A DNA stretch of 64,000 nt from an uncultured Bacilli bacterium (lineage in GTDB: Bacteria > Bacillota_I > Bacilli_A > RFN20 > CAG-288). Shown piece after piece: positions 1-7,349 of the stretch (its first letter is position 1; each line of letters begins with the position of its first letter). A program made the position numbers and the translations under genes. The stretch is from the NCBI GenBank assembly GCA_944371605.1, contig CALVXU010000031.1, positions 35,189-99,188 of the forward strand. The letters run 5' to 3'. The notes below the pieces were generated by a model. That model did not search any database. It saw only the letters and a list, made by a program, of their open reading frames with translations, and had not been told where the DNA came from.

Positions 1-63
1 CGATATCATTTCTATATGTGTCTATTTCGCTTTTGTGGTATTAATAATTAGAGGTGTTTAAAC

Positions 64-624
64 ATGTGCAAACGTTTTTCTCTTAAGTTCCAAGATGCTG
101 AGCGGTTTTTGAAATCTTATGATTGTGATTTTAAGCTCGATCATGATCTTGAAACCAATCCGAATGATAAAGCATTGGCTCTTTATATGAGTGATAATCA
201 CTTGAAAGTTAATCTCTTTAATTTTGGTATCGTGGCTAAAGAGCATTTGCTTCTCAATGCACGTATTGAGACGCTTGATACTAAGCCAATTTTTGCGACT
301 TCGTTTGAGACTCGAAGATGTATTTTATTAGCATCTGTTTTTTATGAGGCTGATAAAAGAAAGGTCGATCAAGGCTTTGTGGCCAAAGATGATATTTTAT
401 TTTTAGCTGGAATATATCAATACAATCATTTTGTTCTGTTAACACAAAAAGCGAATGAAGTGGTTGACTTTTATCATACGAGAATGCCGATTTTGTTACA
501 CAGAAAAAGCATCGAGCAATATTTGATGTTACCACCCACTAGAGATTTAAAGGAGAAAATTTTATCATTAGAAAAAGCTGAGATTGAAGCTATAAATTCT
601 TCGACACAGATTTTATTATTTTAA
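64..624 (+). CDS. SRAP (HMCES/YedK-like) abasic-site DNA-crosslinking protein
   Basis: The protein is a 186-residue SRAP family member. These proteins bind abasic sites in single-stranded DNA and form a stable crosslink through the N-terminal Cys2. The sequence keeps the family layout: MCKRF start (Cys2), NARIET around residues 65-70 (Asn65), RRCILLASVFYE around 84-95 (Glu95) and HTRMP around 138-142 (His138), matching the Cys/Asn/Glu/His active site. It is slightly shorter than the usual 200-230 residues, and the normally conserved FYEW is FYEA. A GAGGTG Shine-Dalgarno precedes the ATG. Its stop overlaps the convergent SIMPL gene by 9 bp. Role by family knowledge; activity is inferred. Confidence 0.85.
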   Translation: MCKRFSLKFQDAERFLKSYDCDFKLDHDLETNPNDKALALYMSDNHLKVNLFNFGIVAKEHLLLNARIETLDTKPIFATSFETRRCILLASVFYEADKRKVDQGFVAKDDILFLAGIYQYNHFVLLTQKANEVVDFYHTRMPILLHRKSIEQYLMLPPTRDLKEKILSLEKAEIEAINSSTQILLF

Positions 625-1200
625 AAGATAAGTGATGGTGATATTTTCGTAAATGTCGATCATTTCTGGTTCGATATTTTTGCTTAAAGCACGCGCGCTT
701 AATAATTGCGGGTGATTTTGTCCAGCATAGCTTATATTTTTGATACCGATGATTTTCTTATTTGCTAAAGAAGCGATGTATTGAGCTTTTTTCTCAGCTT
801 CTTTAAAGCATTCTTTCAGTACTTTTTGAGAAGCTTTTTCGCTGTCATTTAATGCGAATGATGTGAATAAATCTTTTTCACAATCAATCTTTTCAAGGAG
901 CTTTAAAATATTTTGATAATTTTCGTAATTCAATTTTGATTTGATCTGATACGAGAGAGTGGAGACTAGAATACTTGTCTTATTTTCATCGATTGATTTA
1001 TTTATAAAATTATTTTTTAAGACTATCGCGAACTCTTTTTTATTTTTAAAAAGTTTATCGATATTTTGAATCATGATGTCCTGTTTAGCTAATAATGATT
1101 GATATTCTTTATCTTTTATTTTTAAGGATAGATTGATGTTTAAAACATCTGGTTGGAATTGTAGACTTTTGCTGATTGTTAATACTAATTCTTCGCTCAT
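616..1200 (-). CDS. SIMPL/DUF541 domain protein (YggE-like)
   Basis: A 194-residue protein with the SIMPL (DUF541, YggE-like) pattern: an alternating beta-rich N-terminal half, then a helix rich in Ala/Lys (KASQKVLKECFKEAEKKAQ) followed by ASLANKKIIGIKNISYAG, the place where family members have the LA..G..LG.i..I motif. There is no signal peptide, so it should be cytoplasmic, unlike many secreted homologues. The ATG follows directly on the TGA of the upstream methylase gene, so the two are co-transcribed and probably translationally coupled. The molecular function of the family is not settled (oxidative stress and RNA-related roles have been proposed). Confidence 0.65.
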   Translation of the reverse strand: MSEELVLTISKSLQFQPDVLNINLSLKIKDKEYQSLLAKQDIMIQNIDKLFKNKKEFAIVLKNNFINKSIDENKTSILVSTLSYQIKSKLNYENYQNILKLLEKIDCEKDLFTSFALNDSEKASQKVLKECFKEAEKKAQYIASLANKKIIGIKNISYAGQNHPQLLSARALSKNIEPEMIDIYENITITYLLK

Positions 1201-1911
1201 TCAATTTAATCCTTTCTGTTTTTTTAATTCATATAAACCGATCGCGATAGATGTTGTTAAATTCAAAGAATCGACTTCATCCGATTGTTCGATTCGTACA
1301 TTGTTTCTATTATAGATTGCTGGTGGAAGACCAGTTGCCTCATTTCCAAAGACTAAGGCGCAATGAGAGGCGAATTCTATTTTGCTTAATGGAGTGGATT
1401 CAGATAAAACGAATGGGTAATAGGGTCTTGGATATTTTGCTAAATAATCTGCAAAAGATGTGAAGCATTCGATATTGATATGAAATATCGCCCCCATGCT
1501 CGCACGGACGGTTTTGGGATTAAAATGATCAGTCGCTGGTTCGATGATGGCTAGGTCATGATAACCAAAAGCTAAAAGTGTTCTCATCGCATTGCCCAAG
1601 TTTCCTTGATCAGATGGGTTGACTAAAACCAAATGATCGGCATTCGTATTTAAGATAGTTTGATATTTATTAAAGACGGCGAGAACATGAGCATTTTCTT
1701 TGATATCTAATTTGCTGAATATCTTATCTGAAACAACAATTTGCTGAAAACTCAACATGTTTTTTAACTTTAAATAGCCATCAGAATCGATGGCGTTATT
1801 AGAAACATATAATTGTTTAAATTGTTCTTTTTGGTATTTTAATAGTTCGAAAGTAGGAAAGAATCCTATCGTGTAAGAATAATTTGCGGTTTTGGTATAT
1901 TTTTTAATCAT
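1201..1911 (-). CDS. TrmH/SpoU-family RNA 2'-O-methyltransferase
   Basis: A 236-residue SPOUT methyltransferase that would transfer a methyl group from AdoMet to a ribose 2'-OH in rRNA or tRNA. All three family motifs are visible: NPSDQGNLGNAMR at residues 98-110 (motif 1, with the catalytic-type Asn and Arg), FGNEATGLP at 188-196 (motif 2) and SLNLTTSIAIGLYE at 215-228 (motif 3, knot). An N-terminal substrate-binding domain of about 90 residues is present. The target base cannot be told. No Shine-Dalgarno is seen and a TAGTAT hexamer lies 6 nt before the ATG, so it may be leaderless. It forms an operon with the SIMPL gene. Confidence 0.85.
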   Translation of the reverse strand: MIKKYTKTANYSYTIGFFPTFELLKYQKEQFKQLYVSNNAIDSDGYLKLKNMLSFQQIVVSDKIFSKLDIKENAHVLAVFNKYQTILNTNADHLVLVNPSDQGNLGNAMRTLLAFGYHDLAIIEPATDHFNPKTVRASMGAIFHINIECFTSFADYLAKYPRPYYPFVLSESTPLSKIEFASHCALVFGNEATGLPPAIYNRNNVRIEQSDEVDSLNLTTSIAIGLYELKKQKGLN

Positions 1912-1954
1912 GTTTATATACTAACATAAAACAAACAGGGTGGCAGAAAAAGGA

Positions 1955-1988
1955 AAGAAAAAACCTCGGTTGATGCTCGCCGAGGTTT
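1955..1988 (-). terminator. Rho-independent terminator of rpsF-ssb-rpsR
   Basis: A perfect 9-bp stem (AAACCTCGG at 1988-1980 on the minus strand, CCGAGGTTT at 1969-1961) with a 10-nt loop and a following T run, just downstream of rpsR. The stem is GC-rich against this genome's background. Confidence 0.9.
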
Positions 1989-2003
1989 AATATTTTCTTT
2001 TTA

Positions 2004-2228
2004 TTAGTCAGCTACGTAAGGAAGAAGAGCCATATATCTAGCACGTTTGATAGCGACAGCTAACATTCTTTGATGTTTAGCACAGGTGCCAGTGATTCTT
2101 CTAGTAGTGATTTTTCCAGAAGGAGAGATGTATTTCTTTAATAATTCAACATCTTTATAATCGATGTGATTGATGTGATTTTTTGAGAAATAACAAATCT
2201 TCTTACGAGGTTTAATTCTACGGAACAT
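2004..2228 (-). CDS. rpsR: 30S ribosomal protein S18
   Basis: S18 (about 74 residues) binds the central domain of 16S rRNA as a dimer with S6. The characteristic core is clear: [36 protein letters not shown] and [13 protein letters not shown]. Two in-frame ATGs occur at 2234 and 2228; the AAGGA Shine-Dalgarno sits only 3 nt before the first but about 9 nt before the second, so 2228 is chosen. It is the last gene of the rpsF-ssb-rpsR operon, 36 nt after ssb, and is followed by a strong terminator. S18 with S6 is expected to feed back on the operon leader. Confidence 0.97.
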   Translation of the reverse strand: MFRRIKPRKKICYFSKNHINHIDYKDVELLKKYISPSGKITTRRITGTCAKHQRMLAVAIKRARYMALLPYVAD

Positions 2229-2264
2229 TTGCATTTATCCTTTCCGCTTAATGATTAGTTAAGC

Positions 2265-2690
2265 TTAGAATGGCAAGTCATCATCAGATGAATCTATGCC
2301 TTCATGGGTTATTGAGCTTTTTTCAAAGCTGTTATCATCTAGCTGATCATCTGTGCTTTCAGCAGCGCCTTTTTTCTCAAGGAATTGAACAGATTCTGCG
2401 ACCACTTCGACAACGGAACGCTTTTGACCGCTTTTATCTTCATAGCTTCTTTGATTAAGACGTCCATCGACGCCGACTAAGGAGCCTTTGCTGCAGTATT
2501 TAGCAACATTTTCAGCAGTTTTATTCCAACTTGTGCAAGGGATAAAACTGGTGCTTCTTTCCCCACCGACTTTGGTGAGATTGTCAACAGCGATGGTGAA
2601 TGAAGTGACAGAGGCTCCAGAATTAGTTTTCTTTAATTCTGGATCTCTAACCATTCTTCCCACTAAAATAACACGATTAAGTCCAGCCAT
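2265..2690 (-). CDS. ssb: Single-stranded DNA-binding protein
   Basis: SSB, 141 residues. It coats single-stranded DNA as a tetramer and recruits repair and replication proteins. The N-terminal OB fold (MAGLNRVILVGRMVRDPELK, then FTIAVDN and FIPCTSWNKTAENVAKY) spans residues 1-105 or so; a short acidic, Ser-rich linker leads to the DDDLPF tip, the partner-binding C-terminal tail. It is shorter than Bacillus SSB (about 170) because the linker is brief. It lies between rpsF and rpsR, the standard Firmicutes order, with 20- and 36-nt gaps. Confidence 0.97.
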   Translation of the reverse strand: MAGLNRVILVGRMVRDPELKKTNSGASVTSFTIAVDNLTKVGGERSTSFIPCTSWNKTAENVAKYCSKGSLVGVDGRLNQRSYEDKSGQKRSVVEVVAESVQFLEKKGAAESTDDQLDDNSFEKSSITHEGIDSSDDDLPF

Positions 2691-2710
2691 TTTTTATTCT
2701 CCTTTACTGT

Positions 2711-2995
2711 TTACTTAGTAGCAGTTACAAGGAATCTCATGACCTTAGGATCAAGACGGACAATTCTGTCAAACTCGCTAAGAGCAGTGTTATCACAGCT
2801 GATTTCAGTGATGACATAGTAGCCCTTGGTTTGTTTCTTGATCTCATAGGCTAAGTCTCTCATACCCCATTCTTTAACGCCGGTGATTTTGCCACCATTG
2901 TCAGTGATGATCTTGTGTAAAGCATCAATTTCAGCTTTGATGCTATCAGCATCAAGATTAGGCATGAGGATGTACATGATTTCATAATTCTTCAT
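2711..2995 (-). CDS. rpsF: 30S ribosomal protein S6
   Basis: S6, 94 residues, partner of S18 on the 30S platform. It starts MKNYEIMYILMPNLD and carries the family pattern GVKEWGMRDLAYEIKKQTKGYY and FDRIVRLDPKVMRFLV. It is the first gene of the operon. Its GGAGG ribosome-binding site (3005-3010) lies inside a predicted stem of the leader, which fits autogenous control by the S6:S18 complex (see the leader entry). Confidence 0.97.
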   Translation of the reverse strand: MKNYEIMYILMPNLDADSIKAEIDALHKIITDNGGKITGVKEWGMRDLAYEIKKQTKGYYVITEISCDNTALSEFDRIVRLDPKVMRFLVTATK

Positions 2996-3000
2996 GTCTT

Positions 3001-3070
3001 TATACCTCCCTATGGTCTTTCGGCTAGTCCTACATCAGGGAATAGCAAGAAAGTATATGGCTTTAAAGCC
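3001..3070 (-). promoter_or_regulatory. Probable S6:S18 autoregulatory mRNA leader of rpsF
   Basis: On the minus strand the roughly 70-nt leader can fold so that positions 3056-3045 pair with 3012-3001 over 12 bp (several G-U pairs), putting the GGGAGG Shine-Dalgarno of rpsF in the stem. Inside it is a CCGAAAG element (about 3024-3018), like the CCG binding element of known S6:S18 leader RNAs that mimics the 16S rRNA site. A separate 12-bp palindrome (GGCTTTAAAGCC, 3070-3059) sits at the 5' end. Structure was drawn by eye; the family assignment is inference. Confidence 0.6.
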
Positions 3071-3077
3071 ACCGCAT

Positions 3078-3106
3078 AGTATATATAATTAATTAACTTA
3101 AGTAAA
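3078..3106 (-). promoter_or_regulatory. Sigma-A-type promoter of rpsF-ssb-rpsR
   Basis: Minus strand: -35 TTTACT (3106-3101), 17-bp spacer, -10 TATACT (3083-3078). Transcription would begin near 3071-3069, at the start of the folded leader. Confidence 0.7.
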
Positions 3107-3476
3107 GAATTATTTTCTTGTAACTCACACTCATTCTAAATTTAACTTGGATATATGTAAAAGTGGTTTTGAGAAACGATAAATGCATTAAAACATAATT
3201 AACACATAGGCAATAGAAAATTTTATCTTTGTAAATACATTAGTAATGCAAGATAGCAATTTTTATATTCGAATACAAAGTTTCGATATTTATAAACATC
3301 TACATAGCTATTATAGACAAAAATAGTTCTCAAAAAAAGCTGATTAGAAAAATAGGGAATACTTTGAGACTAAATTGGGAATATCTGTTTTATCATCAAA
3401 ATGAAAACAAGAGGTGATCAATGCTTAGTTATTAGTAAAACATAGATATGACTAAAATTTTTGACTGATATTTGTG
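3107..3476. other. Intergenic region, no gene recognised
   Basis: About 370 bp of AT-rich sequence between the rpsF promoter and the YolD-like gene. No ORF with a ribosome-binding site of useful length, no RNA gene and no convincing terminator hairpin was seen. A GAGGTG followed by an ATG near 3421 opens only a four-codon frame. Confidence 0.6.
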
Positions 3477-3776
3477 CTATTCAATATCTAACATTTTTTG
3501 CAAGTCTAGACTGAAACTCTTAAAGTGTATTTTTCGTTTTATTGAATCTATCTTTTGAAAGCAGAGATTTTTTGTCAAAATAAAACCATCGAAAAAATAT
3601 GTGACTCTAACCATATCACCGGTTTTTAAATTGGTTAAGCGTTCATTTATCTCTTCTTGCTTATCATCAGATAATTCAGGCATAGCGACCTTGTTTTTTT
3701 CTTGTATATAGTCATTAAGAATTTCATATTGATTATTCAATGATTTGAATGGCAACCATTTTTTCATTCCTCTCAT
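3477..3776 (-). CDS. YolD-like protein
   Basis: A 99-residue protein with the YolD pattern: an N-terminal KKWLPFKSL, then MPELSDDKQEEINERL, a YFFDGFI strand and a closing KIDSIKRKIHF segment. YolD-like proteins sit next to UvrX/ImpB-type Y-family polymerases in Firmicutes and are thought to support their action in the SOS response, though the mechanism is not established. Here the gene follows the polymerase with a 4-bp ATGA overlap (3773-3776), so the two should be translationally coupled. The Met at residue 4 is an alternative start. Confidence 0.75.
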   Translation of the reverse strand: MRGMKKWLPFKSLNNQYEILNDYIQEKNKVAMPELSDDKQEEINERLTNLKTGDMVRVTYFFDGFILTKNLCFQKIDSIKRKIHFKSFSLDLQKMLDIE

Positions 3777-5029
3777 GCTTTATGCCCTCCTATTTGATGT
3801 TTTCGTGTTAAGTAATTCGATGAGGTAGATAATGCTGAACCAGGCATAGCTTTGTCACTACCATATCGTTTGCGAATCGCAATCATGGTCTTTTGGAGCT
3901 TTCTATCATTTATATTTTGCTGATAATTTTCAAAAAGTGTACCTTGATAACAATTGGCATCAGCTAGTCTATTTGCGACTAAGGTTATACGCCGATAAGG
4001 CATTGAGACTTTATCGACGGATTTAAATTGCCGTATTAGGCTATCTGATATCTGTGCACTCGAGTCAGTAGGAGTATAGAATGTAGCTTTTAAGCCATAA
4101 CCAGTATTATCAAAATAGCCTAGATAAAGAATGACTTCTTGAGCGAGTACATTTTGATCACAAAGACGTTCGGATAATTCATAAGCCATATCATTAATCA
4201 ATATTGGTATTTCACTTTCATCATAATTGCGAAGTAAAACTTGGCCGCAGGTTATAGAGTGTTCTTTTACATGATATCTTTCTCTGATTATCGCATCGTC
4301 ATAACCCAATGAATGATAATAGATTTCTTCACCGATCACACCCAACTCTTTTTTTAGATAACTGACATCGGCACAAGCGATATCCCCAACAGTGTAAAAA
4401 CCAAGCGAATACAAACGTTTTGCCATTTGCGTTCCTATTCCCCAAATTTTAGTGAGATCGTTTATGGGCCACATTTCGCTGGGAATATTTTTATAAGACC
4501 ATTCGAATATAAAATTCGGACTGTTTTTAGCTCTTATATCCATGCAGGCCTTGGCCATAAAAATATTTGAGCCTATACCGACAGTGACTGTTAGACCAGT
4601 TCTTTCTTTGATATCTTTCATAATTTTTTTAGCGTAGCTTAAAGCACTGTCATGATTTCTATTCAAATAATGAGTCACATCTAAAAAAGATTCATCGATA
4701 GAATACACATAGAGATCTTCTTGTGAAACATAGTCTAAATAGATGCAGTTTATTAAAGCACTTATCTTTAGATAACGACTCATTCTAGGCTGAGCGATAA
4801 TAAGACCTTTGATGTTTTTAGGAACTTCGTATAAGCGGCATCTTGAAGGGACATGATATTTATCTTTGATATATGGAGAAGCAGCTAAAACAATCGTGCC
4901 ATCACCACGCGCCTTATCAGCGACAACCAGTGGTGTTTCAAAAGGATTTAAACCTCTATCGACACATTCGACAGATGCATAAAAAGACTTTAAATCGATG
5001 GATAAAATATGATTATTTTGGTCAAACAT
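3773..5029 (-). CDS. Y-family translesion DNA polymerase (UvrX/DinB-like)
   Basis: A 418-residue Y-family polymerase that would copy past damaged bases. The catalytic carboxylates are in place: Asp12 in LSIDLKSFYASVE and Asp112/Glu113 in YSIDESFLD; a helix-hairpin-helix WGIGTQMAKRLYSLG follows in the thumb, and the C-terminal little-finger domain runs to the end. The steric-gate region FYASVE is normal. Pairing with a YolD-like gene points to the UvrX/UmuC branch and not housekeeping DinB. Promoter TTGCAT-16-TATAAT (5063-5036) ends 6 nt before the ATG with no Shine-Dalgarno, so the mRNA is probably leaderless. No clear LexA box was seen. Confidence 0.88.
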   Translation of the reverse strand: MFDQNNHILSIDLKSFYASVECVDRGLNPFETPLVVADKARGDGTIVLAASPYIKDKYHVPSRCRLYEVPKNIKGLIIAQPRMSRYLKISALINCIYLDYVSQEDLYVYSIDESFLDVTHYLNRNHDSALSYAKKIMKDIKERTGLTVTVGIGSNIFMAKACMDIRAKNSPNFIFEWSYKNIPSEMWPINDLTKIWGIGTQMAKRLYSLGFYTVGDIACADVSYLKKELGVIGEEIYYHSLGYDDAIIRERYHVKEHSITCGQVLLRNYDESEIPILINDMAYELSERLCDQNVLAQEVILYLGYFDNTGYGLKATFYTPTDSSAQISDSLIRQFKSVDKVSMPYRRITLVANRLADANCYQGTLFENYQQNINDRKLQKTMIAIRKRYGSDKAMPGSALSTSSNYLTRKHQIGGHKA

Positions 5030-5035
5030 ACTTCG

Positions 5036-5063
5036 ATTATAAGATAGTTAAAAAATCATGCAA
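5036..5063 (-). promoter_or_regulatory. Promoter of the Y-family polymerase gene (leaderless)
   Basis: Minus strand: -35 TTGCAT (5063-5058), 16-bp spacer, perfect -10 TATAAT (5041-5036). The gap from the -10 to the ATG is 6 nt, which places the expected transcription start on the A of the ATG. Confidence 0.75.
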
Positions 5064-5328
5064 CACGAGAAAGAAACAACTTTTAAAGCGACAAAATTAA
5101 CTCTTATTTTATTTTTAATCATATATAAGGCTAGACAATTTAATCTTTTAAAAAGTTGTTAATTCAAATGTTATAAAACTAAAAAAACAATCATTTTACT
5201 TTTAAATTGATTTGTAAATATGTTTAGTCAGGTCAATAAAAAGTAAAGGAAATTTAAAGCTGACAAAAAACCGATAAAAAAACGCTTTTAAGCTAGACTT
5301 TAAATGACTTTTCGATAAAATAGAAAGC

Positions 5329-6306
5329 GTGATAAAGATATATAAAGAAATTGCTAAAATGCTTAAAGTCAGCGAGATAGATTCTTCTCAACGCGATTTT
5401 TCGATTGAAAAAGGTTCTTGGCTATCTTTAAAAGAGCTCACCTCTGAGCGAATGGAATTAGTCGCCGAGAAAACAGGTATTCCACAGCATCTATTAATAA
5501 GTGCTTTTGATGAAGAAGAAACAGCTCGTATCGATAACGAAAGCGGATCTGTTTTGATCGTCATCGATGTCCCTTGTTTAGCAAAGCCTAATGATGGCGA
5601 AGAGGGTACTTATGAAACTGAGCCATTTATTATAGCTTATAATGATGATTATTTTGTCACTATTTGCCAAACAGATGATAAATTGATTAGAGATTTATTA
5701 GTTAGAAGCAATTTGATAGAACCACAAAAACATGTTAGATTGGCTTTACAATTGATATATCAGATGTCCAAAGAATTTATCTTCTATTTGAAACAGATTG
5801 ACGCTCATACTAAAGATATCGAAAGACGTCTCCATTCTTCGATGAAAAATAAAGAGCTTTTTGAATTGATGGCTATCAATAAATCATTGGTTTATTTTTC
5901 CACAGCTTTGCATGCTGATAGGAAGGTTTTAAATCGCTTATTGAATTCACCAGCCTATAAAAAATTTGACAATGATTTAGACTTGATGGAAGATACCGCC
6001 GTTGAATTAGATCAAGCTTTAGAGATGTGTCAAATTTACACTGGATTGTTATCAGGTATGATGGATGCTTTTCCTTCAATCATCAATAATAATTTAAATA
6101 TTGTCATGAAGACTTTAGCTGTCATCACTATTGTTATTTCCATACCGACTTTAGTAGCCTCGTTTTATGGTATGAATTTTAAAGACATACCTTTAAATGA
6201 ACATCCGTATGGTTTTTGGATTATTATCGTTATCGCTATATTATTGGCTTTGATAGGCGGCGCTATCCTTATACTATTGACTAAAAATGGACGTAGTAAA
6301 AAATAA
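5329..6306 (+). CDS. CorA-family divalent cation channel
   Basis: A 325-residue CorA-type Mg2+ (or Co2+/Ni2+) channel. The long cytoplasmic N-terminal domain (1-260) is followed by two membrane helices (about 260-282 and 294-316) with the pore signature YGMN at residues 280-283 and a basic C-terminus. The start is chosen as GTG at 5329: a -10 TAAAAT (5316-5321) with TAGACT 16 bp upstream lies exactly 7 nt before it, so the transcript would begin at the start codon. An internal ATG at 5359 has no good Shine-Dalgarno. The following HAD gene is 18 nt downstream of the stop and is probably co-transcribed. Confidence 0.88.
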   Translation: MIKIYKEIAKMLKVSEIDSSQRDFSIEKGSWLSLKELTSERMELVAEKTGIPQHLLISAFDEEETARIDNESGSVLIVIDVPCLAKPNDGEEGTYETEPFIIAYNDDYFVTICQTDDKLIRDLLVRSNLIEPQKHVRLALQLIYQMSKEFIFYLKQIDAHTKDIERRLHSSMKNKELFELMAINKSLVYFSTALHADRKVLNRLLNSPAYKKFDNDLDLMEDTAVELDQALEMCQIYTGLLSGMMDAFPSIINNNLNIVMKTLAVITIVISIPTLVASFYGMNFKDIPLNEHPYGFWIIIVIAILLALIGGAILILLTKNGRSKK

Positions 6307-6324
6307 TTCAAGGAGTTGATAACT

Positions 6325-7053
6325 ATGATTAAAGCATTTTTCTTTGATTTAGATGGAACTTTGTTGCCTATTGATGAGAAGATTTTTACTGAAGTTTATT
6401 TTAAATTGTTGTGCGAAAGAGTCGCACCATTAGGATATGATCCTAAAAAGTTAATTGATGTCGTTTGGAAGGGCACGGAGCATATGTATAGGAATGATGG
6501 CTCTATGACTAACAAACAAGCTTTTTGGAATTATTTTGCTGAAGTTTATGGGCGTGAAAGACTTAAAGACATGCCTGTATTTGATGATTTTTATGCTACT
6601 GATTTCAAACGTTTAAAAGATTATTCCAAACCCAATCCATATGCGAGACAAATTGTTGAAAAGGCTAATAAATTAGTTGATAAAGTCATCTTATCCACTA
6701 ATCCTATTTTTCCTTTAGTAGCTACTAAGACTCGAATGGGATTTGTCAATTTAACACCTGAAGATTTTACATATGTGACAACATATGAAAATTCCGCTTA
6801 TTCCAAACCTAATCCTAAGTATTTTTCTGAATTATTAAAAATGTTTGATCTCAAGCCAGAAGAGGTGATTTTGTTCGGTAATAATACTTATGAAGATGGA
6901 GAATGTGCATATCAATTGGGAATAAAAACCTATATGGTCGGAGATTTTATCATCCATCATCCTAAAGCAAAACATGAGTTTGAAACTATTCAACTAGAAG
7001 ATGTTTGCTCCATCATGGAAAAGGAATGTCGTGATGATAGCATTGATTCATAG
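6325..7053 (+). CDS. HAD-superfamily hydrolase
   Basis: A 242-residue haloacid dehalogenase-type phosphatase. Motif I is FFFDLDGTLLP near the N-terminus (nucleophile Asp and acid Asp), motif II ILSTNP, a conserved Lys in SKPNPKYF, and motif IV FGNNTYEDG, in which the usual first acidic pair is reduced. The cap between motifs I and II is helical (about 100 residues). Substrate unknown. The start is ATG 6325 and not the upstream TTG, because AGGAG (6311-6315) sits 9 nt before it. It lies directly after corA. Confidence 0.8.
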   Translation: MIKAFFFDLDGTLLPIDEKIFTEVYFKLLCERVAPLGYDPKKLIDVVWKGTEHMYRNDGSMTNKQAFWNYFAEVYGRERLKDMPVFDDFYATDFKRLKDYSKPNPYARQIVEKANKLVDKVILSTNPIFPLVATKTRMGFVNLTPEDFTYVTTYENSAYSKPNPKYFSELLKMFDLKPEEVILFGNNTYEDGECAYQLGIKTYMVGDFIIHHPKAKHEFETIQLEDVCSIMEKECRDDSIDS

Positions 7054-7103
7054 TGCAAATAAAATCAATCAACTTTTGATTTGAGTAAATATAGTTTTAA
7101 TAA

Positions 7104-7132
7104 ATAAAAAAAGTGATACTTGATGTATCACT
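7104..7132 (-). terminator. Terminator of the initiator tRNA gene
   Basis: An 8-bp stem (AGTGATAC/GTATCACT, 7112-7119 and 7125-7132) with a 5-nt loop, followed on the minus strand by seven T. It lies 16 nt beyond the 3' end of the tRNA. The tail of T on the minus strand assigns it to the tRNA and not to the converging HAD gene. Confidence 0.85.
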
Positions 7133-7147
7133 CAATGTTTTTAATTC

Positions 7148-7219
<72 letters not shown>

Positions 7220-7237
7220 ATTTATGTAGCACAAATT

Positions 7238-7266
7238 AATATACTATATCATTGATGACTTTGCAA
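7238..7266 (-). promoter_or_regulatory. Promoter of the initiator tRNA gene
   Basis: Minus strand: -35 TTGCAA (7266-7261), 17-bp spacer, -10 TATATT (7243-7238), about 19 nt before the mature tRNA 5' end. Confidence 0.7.
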
Positions 7267-7314
7267 TGTTTATCTTCATTTTCAGTATTAAAGCTCATAT
7301 GAACTGAAAATATA

Positions 7315-7342
7315 TTGTTTTTTTGATCTTCATACTTAAAAT
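7315..7342 (+). promoter_or_regulatory. Promoter of the ATP-grasp gene (leaderless)
   Basis: -35 TTGTTT (7315-7320), 16-bp spacer, -10 TAAAAT (7337-7342), with 7 nt to the ATG at 7350 and no Shine-Dalgarno. Confidence 0.7.
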
Positions 7343-7349
7343 TATTAAC

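Noticed and set aside
3421..3440. Leader peptide after a GAGGTG near 3411
   Set aside because: Only four codons before a stop and no attenuator structure nearby.
4873..5100. Plus-strand ORF of 75 codons over the polymerase start
   Set aside because: It is a shadow of the polymerase gene, with no ribosome-binding site and no likeness to a family.
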